The translations under genes and the position numbers were made by a program. From Treponema sp. (GTDB lineage: Bacteria; Spirochaetota; Spirochaetia; Treponematales; Treponemataceae), in the NCBI GenBank assembly GCA_017484285.1, contig JAFUTH010000013.1, positions 39,975 to 103,974 of the forward strand: DNA of 64,000 nucleotides. The letters run 5' to 3'. This document shows positions 7,948-17,287 of this stretch, piece by piece. The notes under the pieces were generated by a model. It was given only the letters and a program-made list of their open reading frames with translations, was not told where the DNA came from and ran no database searches. The stretch's first letter is position 1. Each line of letters opens with the position of its first letter.

Positions 7948-9327
7948 ATGAAATTACATACACTTATTCTTGGTGCGGCTGCTCTTAGTTTTGGGGCGGG
8001 CGCGTTTGCACAAAGCGTCGCGTTCCATGCGGGCATTGATTACACAACGTGGGGCGTTACGCAGACAAGGTTAAATACTGATGGCGAAAAAGAAAATACC
8101 GATGCTTCTGCGGGCTATGACCCGGACGGGAGCATGACGGTCGATGTTTCTGTCCATGCGGCGAACTTTGAGTTTAATCTGGGCGTGTCGTACAATGCGG
8201 ACGGCGGTGACGGAGACTATTATGACTTCTCTGATAAATTGAATACATCGTTCTATCAGGGCAACATGAAGGTCTCGTTCTTGAACGAACAGGCTGCTTT
8301 ATACCTCGGTAAATTCGAAGACTTCAACGGCGATTTCATTGCTGACGGATACGCGCTCGGCGGTCAGTATATTACGAATCTCGCCGACTCTGATTATGGT
8401 CAGTATCTCACCGGTCTCATGATTTCACCGATTCCGTTGAGCGGATTCCGCATGTTTGTCGGTTTCCCGATTCTTCCGCAGAACGGAAACGGAATTCCGG
8501 ACGGTGATTACGACAAATGGAGCATCCTCTACAAGAAGGCAAAGATTGCTGCAAGCTATGAGCTTCCGAACAGTTTCTCAATAAATGCGGGATGGCGACC
8601 AGGCACTTATTTTGACGGTGTAGATGATGCTGATTCAGGAACGATGGCGGGGCTTACCGATAAATTCACGGAAAGCATGTTCGGCGAGGCCTATCTTCAG
8701 TTCCTCATGCCGAATATTGTCGAGGGTGTTTCTGCAAATGTGAGCTACGATTTGCGCTACCGTGATAATGCATATTACACAAAAATCGACGGCACAAAAA
8801 AGGAGCACACGGCACTTGCGCACATGGTCGGTGCCTCTGCTGAATTCGGAAGCATTCTCAGCGACGCGCTTACGTTCGCTGTTGAAGACCGATTCTTCTT
8901 CGCGGGTGATGATTACATCACGTCTGATGAAAAGTTCATGTACGATATTCTTGGAGTCGCAGTTGAGTATGCGGTCGGCGGAAAACCGTTCAGCATTGGT
9001 TTGAACTGTGCGGGTATGTTCGGTGCTGACGCTCGGGGTACATCGCTTGCAGATGACGGCGGAGCAAAAATCACGACAGGAAACTACTATTGTAGTGGTG
9101 ATATTGGTATGAGCTTGAACGATATGGACACGGCATCTCTTTCTGGCTTGAGCGGAAAGGCAACGACCTATATCGGCTTTTATGCGAATCCGTACATCAA
9201 ATTCAATATGTCGAACGGCGCGCTCACAATCGGCGCGGAAGTCTGCTACACGAATTTCTCTAATGACGACGTGACGAACACGGGATTGAGCTACCGCGTT
9301 CCCGTGGGCTTGAAGTTTGAGTTCTAG
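7948..9327 (+). CDS. Outer-membrane beta-barrel (porin-like) protein 1
   Basis: A 459-residue exported protein with a cleavable signal peptide (cleavage near AFA-QS). Alternating polar/aromatic strands and the C-terminal LKFEF, ending in Phe as barrel proteins do, indicate an outer-membrane beta-barrel. It is a paralogue of the 10093-11466 product: both begin MKLH, have the same length and share SASYDLRYR/NASYDLRWR-like and FGEAY/FGEAF motifs. No TonB box was seen. With its partner lipoproteins it probably forms a passive uptake route for arabino-oligosaccharides (inference). Confidence 0.8.
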   Translation: MKLHTLILGAAALSFGAGAFAQSVAFHAGIDYTTWGVTQTRLNTDGEKENTDASAGYDPDGSMTVDVSVHAANFEFNLGVSYNADGGDGDYYDFSDKLNTSFYQGNMKVSFLNEQAALYLGKFEDFNGDFIADGYALGGQYITNLADSDYGQYLTGLMISPIPLSGFRMFVGFPILPQNGNGIPDGDYDKWSILYKKAKIAASYELPNSFSINAGWRPGTYFDGVDDADSGTMAGLTDKFTESMFGEAYLQFLMPNIVEGVSANVSYDLRYRDNAYYTKIDGTKKEHTALAHMVGASAEFGSILSDALTFAVEDRFFFAGDDYITSDEKFMYDILGVAVEYAVGGKPFSIGLNCAGMFGADARGTSLADDGGAKITTGNYYCSGDIGMSLNDMDTASLSGLSGKATTYIGFYANPYIKFNMSNGALTIGAEVCYTNFSNDDVTNTGLSYRVPVGLKFEF

Positions 9328-9347
9328 GGTTACAGGAGGCATGAGAG

Positions 9348-10079
9348 ATGAAAAAATCTAAACGTATCTGCTCTGCCATCGCTGCATTTGGTGTGCTTGC
9401 TTTGGCAGGCTGTGACCTGGAAGTTCCAGACTCGGCAAAAGTTGTACTGAAATCAGTTGATTATGATGTGTCTACCTTGCCAGCGCTTGTGGCTGATACC
9501 ATCGTGTTTCAAGACGCAGTGCTTCCTCCTTTGGGTGAATCTACCAAAAGCGATGGTTCTGCATGGAAAACGAGCGACGGCGTGAGTCTGAGTTTCTATC
9601 TTTCTGGATATACGAGCGATTGGTCGATGATTTTCCAATGTCCAAGTGGAAACTGGGGTTCAACCACGGCGCATCAGTGTAACGATAAAGTGTGGGCAAA
9701 AAACGCTTATGGCTGTCAGTCTGGAAACGGTACGTGGGATCAGTTCAACGGCGTTGATTGCTATGTGACCATCAGCATGGACTATGAGGCAGGAACGATG
9801 ACTTACTATAAAAACGGGTCAAAAGTTACTGTGTACGGAACGGGTACAAGTGATGGATGGGCTGCCTGTGAGTTTACGATTTCGACAAGCGAATGGGTAA
9901 AGAATCTCATCGATGATATCAGCGAGAGCGGTATTTATTGCATTCATCCGACAGACACGTGGGCAAACGCGAGTGCTGGCGAGTATACAATGAAGTATCT
10001 TGTCGTAGATGCGGCTGTAGATGATGCGGGTGCACAGGCTAAGTATGATGCTTACACGTCTTGGGCAGCGGAGCAATAA
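9348..10079 (+). CDS. Secreted lipoprotein, beta-rich
   Basis: A 243-residue lipoprotein with lipobox LAGC at about residue 22. The body is rich in Trp, Ser and Thr, with stretches such as VSLSFYLSGYTSDWSMIF that look like a beta-sandwich of the lectin/CBM kind, but no family could be named. It lies 20 bp after porin 1 and 13 bp before porin 2 with its own ribosome site (AGGAGG). The repeat pattern lipoprotein-porin-lipoprotein-porin suggests tandem duplication of a two-gene unit followed by divergence of the lipoproteins. Confidence 0.8.
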   Translation: MKKSKRICSAIAAFGVLALAGCDLEVPDSAKVVLKSVDYDVSTLPALVADTIVFQDAVLPPLGESTKSDGSAWKTSDGVSLSFYLSGYTSDWSMIFQCPSGNWGSTTAHQCNDKVWAKNAYGCQSGNGTWDQFNGVDCYVTISMDYEAGTMTYYKNGSKVTVYGTGTSDGWAACEFTISTSEWVKNLIDDISESGIYCIHPTDTWANASAGEYTMKYLVVDAAVDDAGAQAKYDAYTSWAAEQ

Positions 10080-10092
10080 GGAGGACAGATAG

Positions 10093-11466
10093 ATGAAATT
10101 ACATAAATTTATTATTGGTGCTGCCTTCCTTTCTTGCGCGTCGCTTGCAATGGCAGATGTGCATATTGGCGGTTACGTTGACTACACAAGCACGGTGGCA
10201 GCCCAGCAGATTCAAAAGAAAACCGCTGATTCTGATTGGGATAAGGGCGATGTCATGTCTGAGTTCGGTCCGTTTCAGAACGGTATCCACTTCTTGAATT
10301 TTGATGCGCATGTACCGAACGTTGACTTCCGTGCGGCTGTTTGGCTTGGTGCTGGTCTTGGTCCGTGGTATGGCGGTGATATGTATCCTGACCGAACCGG
10401 AGACCGAACGACTAATGGTGTTTGGGATGAAATGCATCTAACAACGCATTTTATCGATGACCAACTCAGATTCTATTCGGGATACTTTGCGGGCAATGGT
10501 TTCAATGCCGGCTACTTGTACTACGGGTATGTATCGGCGCAGAATTTTGTCTCATCTCTTGCTATGCGTGGCTCTGGTGATGGGGATGATGCTGCTTTTA
10601 CCGGCATCGAGTTTTTGCCAAAAGCTTTAAATGGCTTCAAAATCATCGCAGGACTTCCTGTCGCGCCGTTTACTGACAGCTATCAAAAGTTCAACAACTG
10701 GGAGCATTTGTGCAAGGCGATAAAAGTCATGGCACAGTACAAATGGCTTTTGTACAATGTCACGTTCAACGCGGGCATCAGACCCAACACCTACGGAACG
10801 AACGGAACGAGTTCTGACCGTGGCGACTACACGGATAGTTTGTTTGGGGAAGCGTTTGTGCAGGTTGACATGCCGAGTCTCTTCTATGGAATCATGATTA
10901 ATGCAAGCTATGATTTGCGTTGGCGAGACGTTGAGAAAGCAGGAATTTATCTTGAAAGTGGTAAGGATTGGTCGGCGACCGCATTCGCACACTTGGCAAT
11001 GGTTTCTGCAAAGGTGACGACCATTCCCGAATGGACGCTCTCTTTTGAGGAAGCAATCAATTTCTATGATAGCCACTACATAGCGATTAATGAGCGTGCT
11101 ATTTTGAATAGAATCGGTTTCAAGGCTGTTCACCCGCTTGCTGGTCGTCCGTATGAATTTGGCTTCGAAGGATACTTCATGTATGGTCAAGACGCAAACG
11201 GTTCATCTCTGTCACGAGAGGGTTCTTATTGTAATGATGAAATAGGAGCTCACTGGAACTTTTTGCGACAGGGTGATGAAGTTACTCCGGCATCTGGCGC
11301 ACCAGGGCGCTACATTAGTGGCTATATTTACCCATATTTCCAAAAGAACTTCTCTAATGGACATGTGAGCATCGGCGTTGAGCTTAATTATGCGCACCTG
11401 AAAGCAGGAAGCACTGTGCAAGATTTCGTCTGGCGTATTCCGCTCGGTGTAGTCTTCTGGTGGTAG
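10093..11466 (+). CDS. Outer-membrane beta-barrel (porin-like) protein 2
   Basis: A 457-residue exported beta-barrel candidate, with signal peptide cleavage near AMA-DV and C-terminus LGVVFWW. It is paralogous to the 7948 product in length, signal sequence and barrel motifs (SLFGEAFVQVDMPS, NASYDLRW). The barrel is rich in Tyr/Trp girdle residues. It is last in the operon and followed by a strong terminator. The two paralogues may admit glycans of different size (inference). Confidence 0.8.
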   Translation: MKLHKFIIGAAFLSCASLAMADVHIGGYVDYTSTVAAQQIQKKTADSDWDKGDVMSEFGPFQNGIHFLNFDAHVPNVDFRAAVWLGAGLGPWYGGDMYPDRTGDRTTNGVWDEMHLTTHFIDDQLRFYSGYFAGNGFNAGYLYYGYVSAQNFVSSLAMRGSGDGDDAAFTGIEFLPKALNGFKIIAGLPVAPFTDSYQKFNNWEHLCKAIKVMAQYKWLLYNVTFNAGIRPNTYGTNGTSSDRGDYTDSLFGEAFVQVDMPSLFYGIMINASYDLRWRDVEKAGIYLESGKDWSATAFAHLAMVSAKVTTIPEWTLSFEEAINFYDSHYIAINERAILNRIGFKAVHPLAGRPYEFGFEGYFMYGQDANGSSLSREGSYCNDEIGAHWNFLRQGDEVTPASGAPGRYISGYIYPYFQKNFSNGHVSIGVELNYAHLKAGSTVQDFVWRIPLGVVFWW

Positions 11467-11471
11467 CGAAT

Positions 11472-11560
11472 CTCGTCCGAAGCTATGCTTCGGACGAGGA
11501 AGCGAGCGGCACTGCTCGCGGAAACACAAAGGCATCGTCATTACAGGCGATGCTTTTTTT
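11472..11560 (+). terminator. Three hairpins ending in an intrinsic terminator
   Basis: First is a perfect 12-bp inverted repeat, CTCGTCCGAAGC (11472-11483) / GCTTCGGACGAG (11487-11498), loop TAT. Second is GCGAGC/GCTCGC (11502-11507, 11514-11519). Third is GCATCG/CGATGC (11532-11537, 11548-11553) followed by seven Ts. The last is the terminator of the porin operon; the first two resemble the small palindromes scattered through this genome. Confidence 0.8.
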
Positions 11561-11589
11561 ATATCAAAAGCGGTGTTGCGTGGCTGGTG

Positions 11590-12483
11590 TTATGCCTGAG
11601 CGCTTTCGGTCGCAAGCTCTTCTTTGAGGGCGAGCACTTCTTCAAGGGGGAGCGAGCAACAGCGTGCAATTTTCTCTGGAGACAATTCAGTTTCTTGGAG
11701 TAAGTTCTTTGCGTTTTCGCAAGCGGTATCATGTGCCGCCTCACCTCTTTGGACTTTTATGTCCATGTCATAGTCATATTCACCGAAAAACATGTTCTCT
11801 ACCTCCTTTGCGTTCCGACTGAGAAAATCCGTGAGTATCCCGAGCGACTTTGCTTTTCTGATCGCCCGAGCCATGAAGTTGTCCGAGTCTGAGTTGCGCT
11901 CCTCGTTCACGAGGGTGACAAACCTGCTGTAGTCGAGAAGTGCACGGCACTTCTCCCACTCGCTTTTTCCCGTCGGCTCGTTGATATTATACACCGTCAC
12001 CTGCAAATCGAAAAGAGCGTTTTCTGCATTCGCAAATGAGATGTATTCCTCGGAGAATGCTTCCCTGAGCGAGAGAATCTGCTTCGTGGGCTGCTTGTCG
12101 CGCCCGTTATAGAACACGAAGAATTGCGGGCGCGGAATCTTCTGGACATTCCGCTTGAACTTGATTTCAGGCGGGAGTTGCTGCTCGTAAATCTTCGCGA
12201 TGTACATGAGACACCGCAGAGGCATATTGCGGTTCACGGTGCTCTGCTGCTCGCAGAGCATGACGACCTTGCCGTCCACGAGAAAAGACACGTCGTTTTC
12301 CTGACCCGCGTACAGCACACCGTCGATGTGCACGTCCCTGAGCTCCGTGTCTTCAAGCGAGAGGCTCGTGCCGTTGAGCGCGTTGTACAGGTCGAGGAAG
12401 TTTTTCGGTCCGTCTCTGTCCGTACAGAACAAATGTACGAAGAGCGAATCCTTGTACTTGCGTTTGTGAGTTTGTGTAGCCAT
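11590..12483 (-). CDS. Rpn-family PD-(D/E)XK nuclease / putative transposase
   Basis: A 297-residue protein of the Rpn (recombination-promoting nuclease) family. It shows the usual layout: N-terminal KYKDSLF, a nuclease core with D in ENDVSFLVDGKV and the E-x-Q pair in MLCEQQSTVN, then NMPLRCLMYIAKIYEQQ, RPQFFVFYNG, and a helical tail ending SPEKIARCCSLPLEEVLALK. The start at 12483 has AAAGGGGG upstream. It is a mobile-type gene unrelated to sugar use, inserted convergently between the porin operon and the LamG gene. The intact reading frame and motifs suggest it is active. Confidence 0.85.
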   Translation of the reverse strand: MATQTHKRKYKDSLFVHLFCTDRDGPKNFLDLYNALNGTSLSLEDTELRDVHIDGVLYAGQENDVSFLVDGKVVMLCEQQSTVNRNMPLRCLMYIAKIYEQQLPPEIKFKRNVQKIPRPQFFVFYNGRDKQPTKQILSLREAFSEEYISFANAENALFDLQVTVYNINEPTGKSEWEKCRALLDYSRFVTLVNEERNSDSDNFMARAIRKAKSLGILTDFLSRNAKEVENMFFGEYDYDMDIKVQRGEAAHDTACENAKNLLQETELSPEKIARCCSLPLEEVLALKEELATESAQA

Positions 12484-12663
12484 AAGCTATCCCCCTTTAT
12501 GAAATATGTGCGGACACAAGAAACGCTTCCCACTCCAAGCATCTCTTGTGCCCACGCTTATTTATTTGTAAAAACAGTCACGGTTTTTACAGCGAAGACG
12601 GGGATTTTTTGAAAAAAGATGTTTTTTTATGAACTCATTGCTCCATTCCTTAGCCCCCAACTG

Positions 12664-12737
12664 TATCAAAAAAAATGGATATATATCAAAAAAAACAAAA
12701 TATTTTTCTTGACAACGGAGGAATATGGACTTATCGT
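12664..12737 (+). promoter_or_regulatory. Promoter with tandem operator, LamG gene
   Basis: TATCAAAAAAA at 12664 and TATCAAAAAAA at 12684 are 20 bp apart. The second begins 25 bp before TTGACA (12709-12714), followed by a 17-bp spacer and TATCGT (12732-12737). This matches the layout upstream of 7163 and 41373. Confidence 0.65.
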
Positions 12738-12774
12738 AATTATATAGAGCGAAGTAATAAAAGGAGGATTTGTT

Positions 12775-13545
12775 TTGAAAAAGGTATTGTTTGGGGTATG
12801 TGCTGCGGTTGCTGTTCTGGCATTTGTCGGCTGTGCTTCTACGTCTGGAGCGGCGGGGGCTACAACTGCCGACGGAAAATTTGTTATCACGGAAAATTCG
12901 GGTGTTGTGGGCTACTACACGTTCGAAGAAGAAATTACCGAGAGCATGGAGGTCGTTGACCATTCTGGCAATGACATTTCGGTATATACGGCGGCACTTG
13001 ATGGCTCTGAGCTTGACGAGGGGCATACGGGTGACGGTTTGTATTTCAATGGAAACGATGAATACATCACGCTTGATCCTTCGGTGCTTGACGGCGATGG
13101 ATTCACCTTTGCCGCATGGCTCAACCCGGAGGCTTGGAAAGTCTGGGCGCGTGTCCTCGACATCGGAAATCAAAAAGAAGATTTGTGGATTGGCATGGAC
13201 TGGCAGACGCGCATGCTCCGTATGGACGTACTCGGTGCGGCAGGTGCGGTCTCGGTGTTGTCTCCTTTGCCACCGATTGATGAATGGACGCATCTTGCCG
13301 CTACTATCGACGGGAGTGTCGCAAAACTGTACATCAACGGAAAGCTCACGCAGCGCATCCCGTGTCGCGTAAAGCCGGCTCACATTGGTGCAAACGTGCA
13401 GGGCATTTATGTCGGTGCCTCAAACTGGCCTGACCCGCTCTTCCAGGGTGTGATGGACGATGTGTTGGTTGCGAACCGTGCGCTTTCTGCGGGTGAAATT
13501 GCAGCTGTGTACAAGGGTGTTGTTCCTTTCGACGAGGCTGAATAA
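12775..13545 (+). CDS. LamG/concanavalin-like lipoprotein
   Basis: A 256-residue lipoprotein, lipobox AFVGC, then a laminin-G/ConA-like jelly-roll domain (about residues 45-245). Signature segments are VVGYYTFEEEI, DGDGFTFAAWLNPE, EWTHLAATIDGSVAKLYING and GVMDDVLVANRALSAGEIAAVY. Such domains bind glycans. The start codon is TTG, 7 nt after GGAGG, and the frame has no better ATG. It is preceded by the locus-type promoter and followed by a terminator, so it is transcribed alone. Probable role: surface capture of arabinan or a related polymer. Confidence 0.82.
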   Translation: MKKVLFGVCAAVAVLAFVGCASTSGAAGATTADGKFVITENSGVVGYYTFEEEITESMEVVDHSGNDISVYTAALDGSELDEGHTGDGLYFNGNDEYITLDPSVLDGDGFTFAAWLNPEAWKVWARVLDIGNQKEDLWIGMDWQTRMLRMDVLGAAGAVSVLSPLPPIDEWTHLAATIDGSVAKLYINGKLTQRIPCRVKPAHIGANVQGIYVGASNWPDPLFQGVMDDVLVANRALSAGEIAAVYKGVVPFDEAE

Positions 13546-13594
13546 ACGGACGTAGTGGTGGTCGGGCTTGCTTGAGACCACTTGCATAATACGG

Positions 13595-13630
13595 CGGTGG
13601 TTCTAACAAGCTCAGACCACCGATTTTTTT
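13595..13630 (+). terminator. Intrinsic terminator after LamG gene
   Basis: CGGTGGT (13595-13601) pairs with ACCACCG (13616-13622), followed by ATTTTTTT. Confidence 0.8.
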
Positions 13631-13643
13631 TCTATCTTTCTAT

Positions 13644-14588
13644 ATGAACATTACTGACATTACCGAAAAAGACGAGGCAGAGCCTCTCATTCCTCAGCGC
13701 GCTGATCCATACGTATATTTTCACAGCGATGGCTATTACTATTTCACGGCGAGCGTTCCCGAATATGACCGCATTGAGCTTCGCCGCGCCTGGAGCGTAA
13801 AAGGGCTTGCGGATGCCGAGCCGCTTGTTATCTGGCGCAAGCACGCGAGTGGTCCGATGAGCTGGCATATTTGGGCGCCGGAACTGCATTTTATCAACGG
13901 CAAATGGTACATCTATTTTGCGGCGGGCAGGGCGGAAGACCCGTGGTGGATTCGCACGTGGGTACTCGAGAACACGAGCCCCGACCCGTTCTGCGGCGTA
14001 TGGGAAGAAAAGGGCATCCTCGAAGCCGAGTGGGACAGCTTTATGCTTGACTGCACGGTCTTTGAGAACCGCGGGAACTGGTACGCGGTGTGGGCGCAGA
14101 AGCGAAAGGAGCGCGAGGAGAATTCCGCCCTCTATATCGCAAAGATGGAAAGCCCCACGAAGCTTTCCCTCCCGCAGACCTTGCTCACGTTCCCCGAATT
14201 CGACTGGGAGTGCAAGGGCTTCCGCGTGAATGAAGGCCCCGCAGTCTTGCAGCGGAACGGAAAAATCTTCCTCACATACAGCGCGAGCGCGACCGACGCG
14301 ACGTACTGCATGGGGCTGCTCACCGCAGAGGATGGCGCGGATTTGCTCGACGCAAAAAGCTGGAAAAAGAGCGAAAAGCCGGTGCTCGTCACCGACGAGA
14401 AAAAAGGCATCTTCGGGCCTGGTCACAACAGCTTTACCACGAGCCGCGACGGAAAGGACGACTACCTCATCTATCACGCGCGCCCGTATGCCGAGGTTGA
14501 CTTGGCGTTTGCCCTATATGACCCGAACCGTCACACTTGGGTAAAGCGGATTCGCTATGATTCTGACGGTACGCCGTTGTTCATGTAA
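13644..14588 (+). CDS. Cytosolic GH43 alpha-L-arabinofuranosidase-like enzyme
   Basis: A 314-residue single-domain glycosidase with no signal peptide. The five-bladed GH43 fold is indicated by QRADPYVYF (general base Asp21), WHIWAPELHF, DSFMLDCTVFEN (the pKa-modulating Asp), RVNEGPAVL (catalytic acid Glu) and IFGPGHNSF. It would remove arabinose from imported oligosaccharides. No Shine-Dalgarno precedes ATG 13644; TATCTT lies 5 nt upstream, so leaderless translation is possible. The exact GH43 subfamily was not determined. Confidence 0.85.
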   Translation: MNITDITEKDEAEPLIPQRADPYVYFHSDGYYYFTASVPEYDRIELRRAWSVKGLADAEPLVIWRKHASGPMSWHIWAPELHFINGKWYIYFAAGRAEDPWWIRTWVLENTSPDPFCGVWEEKGILEAEWDSFMLDCTVFENRGNWYAVWAQKRKEREENSALYIAKMESPTKLSLPQTLLTFPEFDWECKGFRVNEGPAVLQRNGKIFLTYSASATDATYCMGLLTAEDGADLLDAKSWKKSEKPVLVTDEKKGIFGPGHNSFTTSRDGKDDYLIYHARPYAEVDLAFALYDPNRHTWVKRIRYDSDGTPLFM

Positions 14589-14594
14589 CATCTC

Positions 14595-14626
14595 ATTGTC
14601 GGGCGCACAGTCCGGCAATTCTTTTT
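14595..14626 (+). terminator. Hairpin between the two GH43 genes
   Basis: ATTGTCGG (14595-14602) pairs with CCGGCAAT (14612-14619, one G-U), followed by TCTTTTT. It probably attenuates read-through into the large GH43 gene. Confidence 0.6.
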
Positions 14627-14643
14627 AAAAAGGGGGACTCTCT

Positions 14644-17274
14644 ATGAAAAAAAAGAAAACTAGTATACGAGCATGTGCACTTCGTGCACTCCGCACGCTT
14701 CGTGCGTTTTCCGTGCTGCTTGCGCTTGGACTTATCGCCTGCCAACCAGAAGGCTCGGGTGGAACGACAGGCAGCACAAAGTCGGTCTCTTCAATTGCAC
14801 TTGATTCTTCTCAGGCAACTACGTCATTCGCTGCGGGGGACACGTTCACCGCAGACGGGCTTTCCGTTACGGCGACATATTCTGACGGCACAACGGGAAG
14901 CGTCTCCCTCTCAGACTGTAGTTTTTCTATCGGCGGAACGAGCTACACAAGCGGTACGACAAAGCTTTCTGCCGCAGGCTCTTTTACAGTCACAGTCACT
15001 TACAAAAAGCAAAGCGATACCTATACGATTGCGGTTATTTCGACTGATTCTTCATCGTACGTTGCGCCGACATACAATGACAATTACGTCGCGGCGGGGC
15101 TTGTTTCGTTCTCGAAGCGAGCGCTGTGGAATCTCGCAAATACGCACGACCCGACGGTGTTCAAATGGACGGACGGGTACTACTACATGTTCGGAACCGA
15201 CGCATCGTATGGAAACGAGCATGAGAAAGCGACGACGGGCAAGCACTTTCAGGGAAAACGCTCGCTCGACCTCGTAAACTGGGATTATGTGCCCGGCATT
15301 ATGGACGATGCCCCCGACTGGGTTGTTACAAAGCTGAATGAAATCCGCGTGAATCTCCGTGCGGCAAAAATCGCTGCGGGTGAGACGCTTGCCGCGACGG
15401 AATTGCAGTCAATCGCAAAGGCTGACATCAGTTTCGGATATTGGGCACCGGTCGCCCGAGTCATTACGGTCGACGGCACGACGAAAGTGCGTCTGTATTA
15501 CAGCATTGTCGTTGACAACTTCATCGGAAACGGCAAGACAGCGACCAATTCCGCGAATTTCGACAACACATGGAGCGAGCGAGCCTTTATCGGCGTGGCG
15601 GAGACCACAAATCCAAACGGCGGACCGAGCGCGTGGACTGATTTGGGCTTTGTCACTTGCTCTTCCTCTGATTTAGGCACAGACTACAGCCGGGAGTCTT
15701 TAACAGATTGGAGCGGCTATTTTTATTTCAACGCGATTGACCCGACCTATTTTGTTGATGAAGACGATACCCACTGGATGATTTACGGAAGCTGGCACTC
15801 GGGCTTCGCGCTTGTCCGTATCAATCCGAGTACCGGTAAAATCGCTGCGGTTGATGGCAGCGATTATCTGTACGGAACCGTGACGGGCGATTTTGAGATG
15901 GGAAATCCCTGGGCAGACAGCGCAGACGGATTGCGAAAGAACGGCTACGGCACGCGCATTTTCAGCCGAGGAACGAGTCGATGGCAGCCTTCCGAAGGCC
16001 CGGAGCTTATCAAGTACAACGGGTACTATTGGCTTTTCTTCGCGAACGATGGTCTTGACGTGCCGTATCAGACCCGCGTTGTGCGTGCGCAAAAAATCGA
16101 GGGACCGTATTATGCAATTCAAGGCTCTGAAATGACCAGCAACGTAAGCGGAAAAGAGCAAAACAGTACGACCATTCTTCCGATTGTCACGCACCCGTAC
16201 AAATTCAACGATGCGGACAACGGGCTTGGCTCATGCTACGGCTGGGTAGGCATCAGCCATTGCGCGATTTTTGATGACGGGGAAGGAAACTGGTTCTACA
16301 TGAGCCAGCAGCGTCTTCCGGAGAACGTGGCGGACAATGAGTATTCAAACGCGGTGATGATGGGCGGCGTGCGCCGCATCATGTGGACTCCAAAAAATGT
16401 GAATAGCACAGATGTATGGCCGATGGTACTTCCAGAGCGGTATGGTGCGATTCCCGAGGATTATAACGGCGGCGCGATTACGACTGATGAAATTCCGGGC
16501 ACATGGCAGCACATTAATCTCGTATACGACAAAGGAAAGATGGATCTGGCGAGCGAGCTGACGATGCAATCTGACGGCACGATGAGCGGCGCGCTTTCGG
16601 GAACATGGTCATTCTCAGAGGACAGTCAGCAGCTTACATTCTCTCCAACCGGAGGGACAGCCTTTGTGGTGACCGTTGCGCGTGAGGTGAACTGGGAATC
16701 AAGCCCGCGAACGCCGACCATCGTGTATACGGGCTGTGTGAATGACAGCGCACGTAGTTTCACCTATTGGGGAAAGAAGGATTCGTCAGCGATTGCGACC
16801 TATGCCGACAAATACGCTTCTGCTGCATTGCAGTCAACCTATACGATGACAATCACCGACGCGGCAAAGAATGATTTGGGGTGGTATTTGTATCCGCAAT
16901 GGGGAACATGGACGTATGTTGTTGACGACGGAAGTGGTGAGACTGAGCCCGCAAGTGTTTCTGGTGCAGGTGAATGGTGGACTGGTAGTGAGGAGAATCA
17001 AACTTCAAAGTACACCATCGCAGATGGCGGAACGCTTACATTCTATGTAAGCACGACAGATACGGTCTGCACAATGACTCTTAAAGGTTATTCTGCATCT
17101 GCAAATACAGATGTTGGCATAAACTATCATAATGATAATGACTGTTGGGGTGAGGCAAAATCGTCGTATATAGCAGGTACAAATACTGCTATAGCGGCAA
17201 ATTCTGCCCAAAGTGTCAAAATCGAAATCACCCGAAATGGCGCGACCCAAACAGCAAAGATTTACAAGAAGTAG
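14644..17274 (+). CDS. Surface lipoprotein GH43 with Ig-like domain, probable endo-arabinanase
   Basis: An 876-residue lipoprotein: signal peptide with lipobox LIAC (Cys33), a bacterial Ig-like domain at about 45-132 (SVSSIALDSSQ...GLSVTATYSDGTT), then a GH43 catalytic region at about 155-620. Motifs include NTHDPTVF (Asp169 general base), FGYWAPVARV, NAIDPTYFVDEDDTHWMIYGSW and SEGPELIKYNGYYWLFF (acid Glu). The C-terminal beta-barrel-like domain (GTWQHINLVYDKGKM, MSGALSGTWSF) resembles the lipocalin-like tail of endo-1,5-arabinanases, and a further beta-rich segment ends the protein. It would cut arabinan outside the cell. The signal-peptide codons contain two palindromes (see findings). Confidence 0.85.
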   Translation: MKKKKTSIRACALRALRTLRAFSVLLALGLIACQPEGSGGTTGSTKSVSSIALDSSQATTSFAAGDTFTADGLSVTATYSDGTTGSVSLSDCSFSIGGTSYTSGTTKLSAAGSFTVTVTYKKQSDTYTIAVISTDSSSYVAPTYNDNYVAAGLVSFSKRALWNLANTHDPTVFKWTDGYYYMFGTDASYGNEHEKATTGKHFQGKRSLDLVNWDYVPGIMDDAPDWVVTKLNEIRVNLRAAKIAAGETLAATELQSIAKADISFGYWAPVARVITVDGTTKVRLYYSIVVDNFIGNGKTATNSANFDNTWSERAFIGVAETTNPNGGPSAWTDLGFVTCSSSDLGTDYSRESLTDWSGYFYFNAIDPTYFVDEDDTHWMIYGSWHSGFALVRINPSTGKIAAVDGSDYLYGTVTGDFEMGNPWADSADGLRKNGYGTRIFSRGTSRWQPSEGPELIKYNGYYWLFFANDGLDVPYQTRVVRAQKIEGPYYAIQGSEMTSNVSGKEQNSTTILPIVTHPYKFNDADNGLGSCYGWVGISHCAIFDDGEGNWFYMSQQRLPENVADNEYSNAVMMGGVRRIMWTPKNVNSTDVWPMVLPERYGAIPEDYNGGAITTDEIPGTWQHINLVYDKGKMDLASELTMQSDGTMSGALSGTWSFSEDSQQLTFSPTGGTAFVVTVAREVNWESSPRTPTIVYTGCVNDSARSFTYWGKKDSSAIATYADKYASAALQSTYTMTITDAAKNDLGWYLYPQWGTWTYVVDDGSGETEPASVSGAGEWWTGSEENQTSKYTIADGGTLTFYVSTTDTVCTMTLKGYSASANTDVGINYHNDNDCWGEAKSSYIAGTNTAIAANSAQSVKIEITRNGATQTAKIYKK

Positions 17275-17287
17275 GCTCGCTCATTCG

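Noticed and set aside
8635..9342. Long minus-strand open frame of 235 codons opposite porin 1
   Set aside because: No ribosome site, no recognisable domain, and it mirrors the codon pattern of the real plus-strand porin gene.
12484..12663. Insertion-sequence ends around the Rpn gene
   Set aside because: No terminal inverted repeats or target-site duplications were found flanking 11590-12483, so it is called a gene and not a mobile element.
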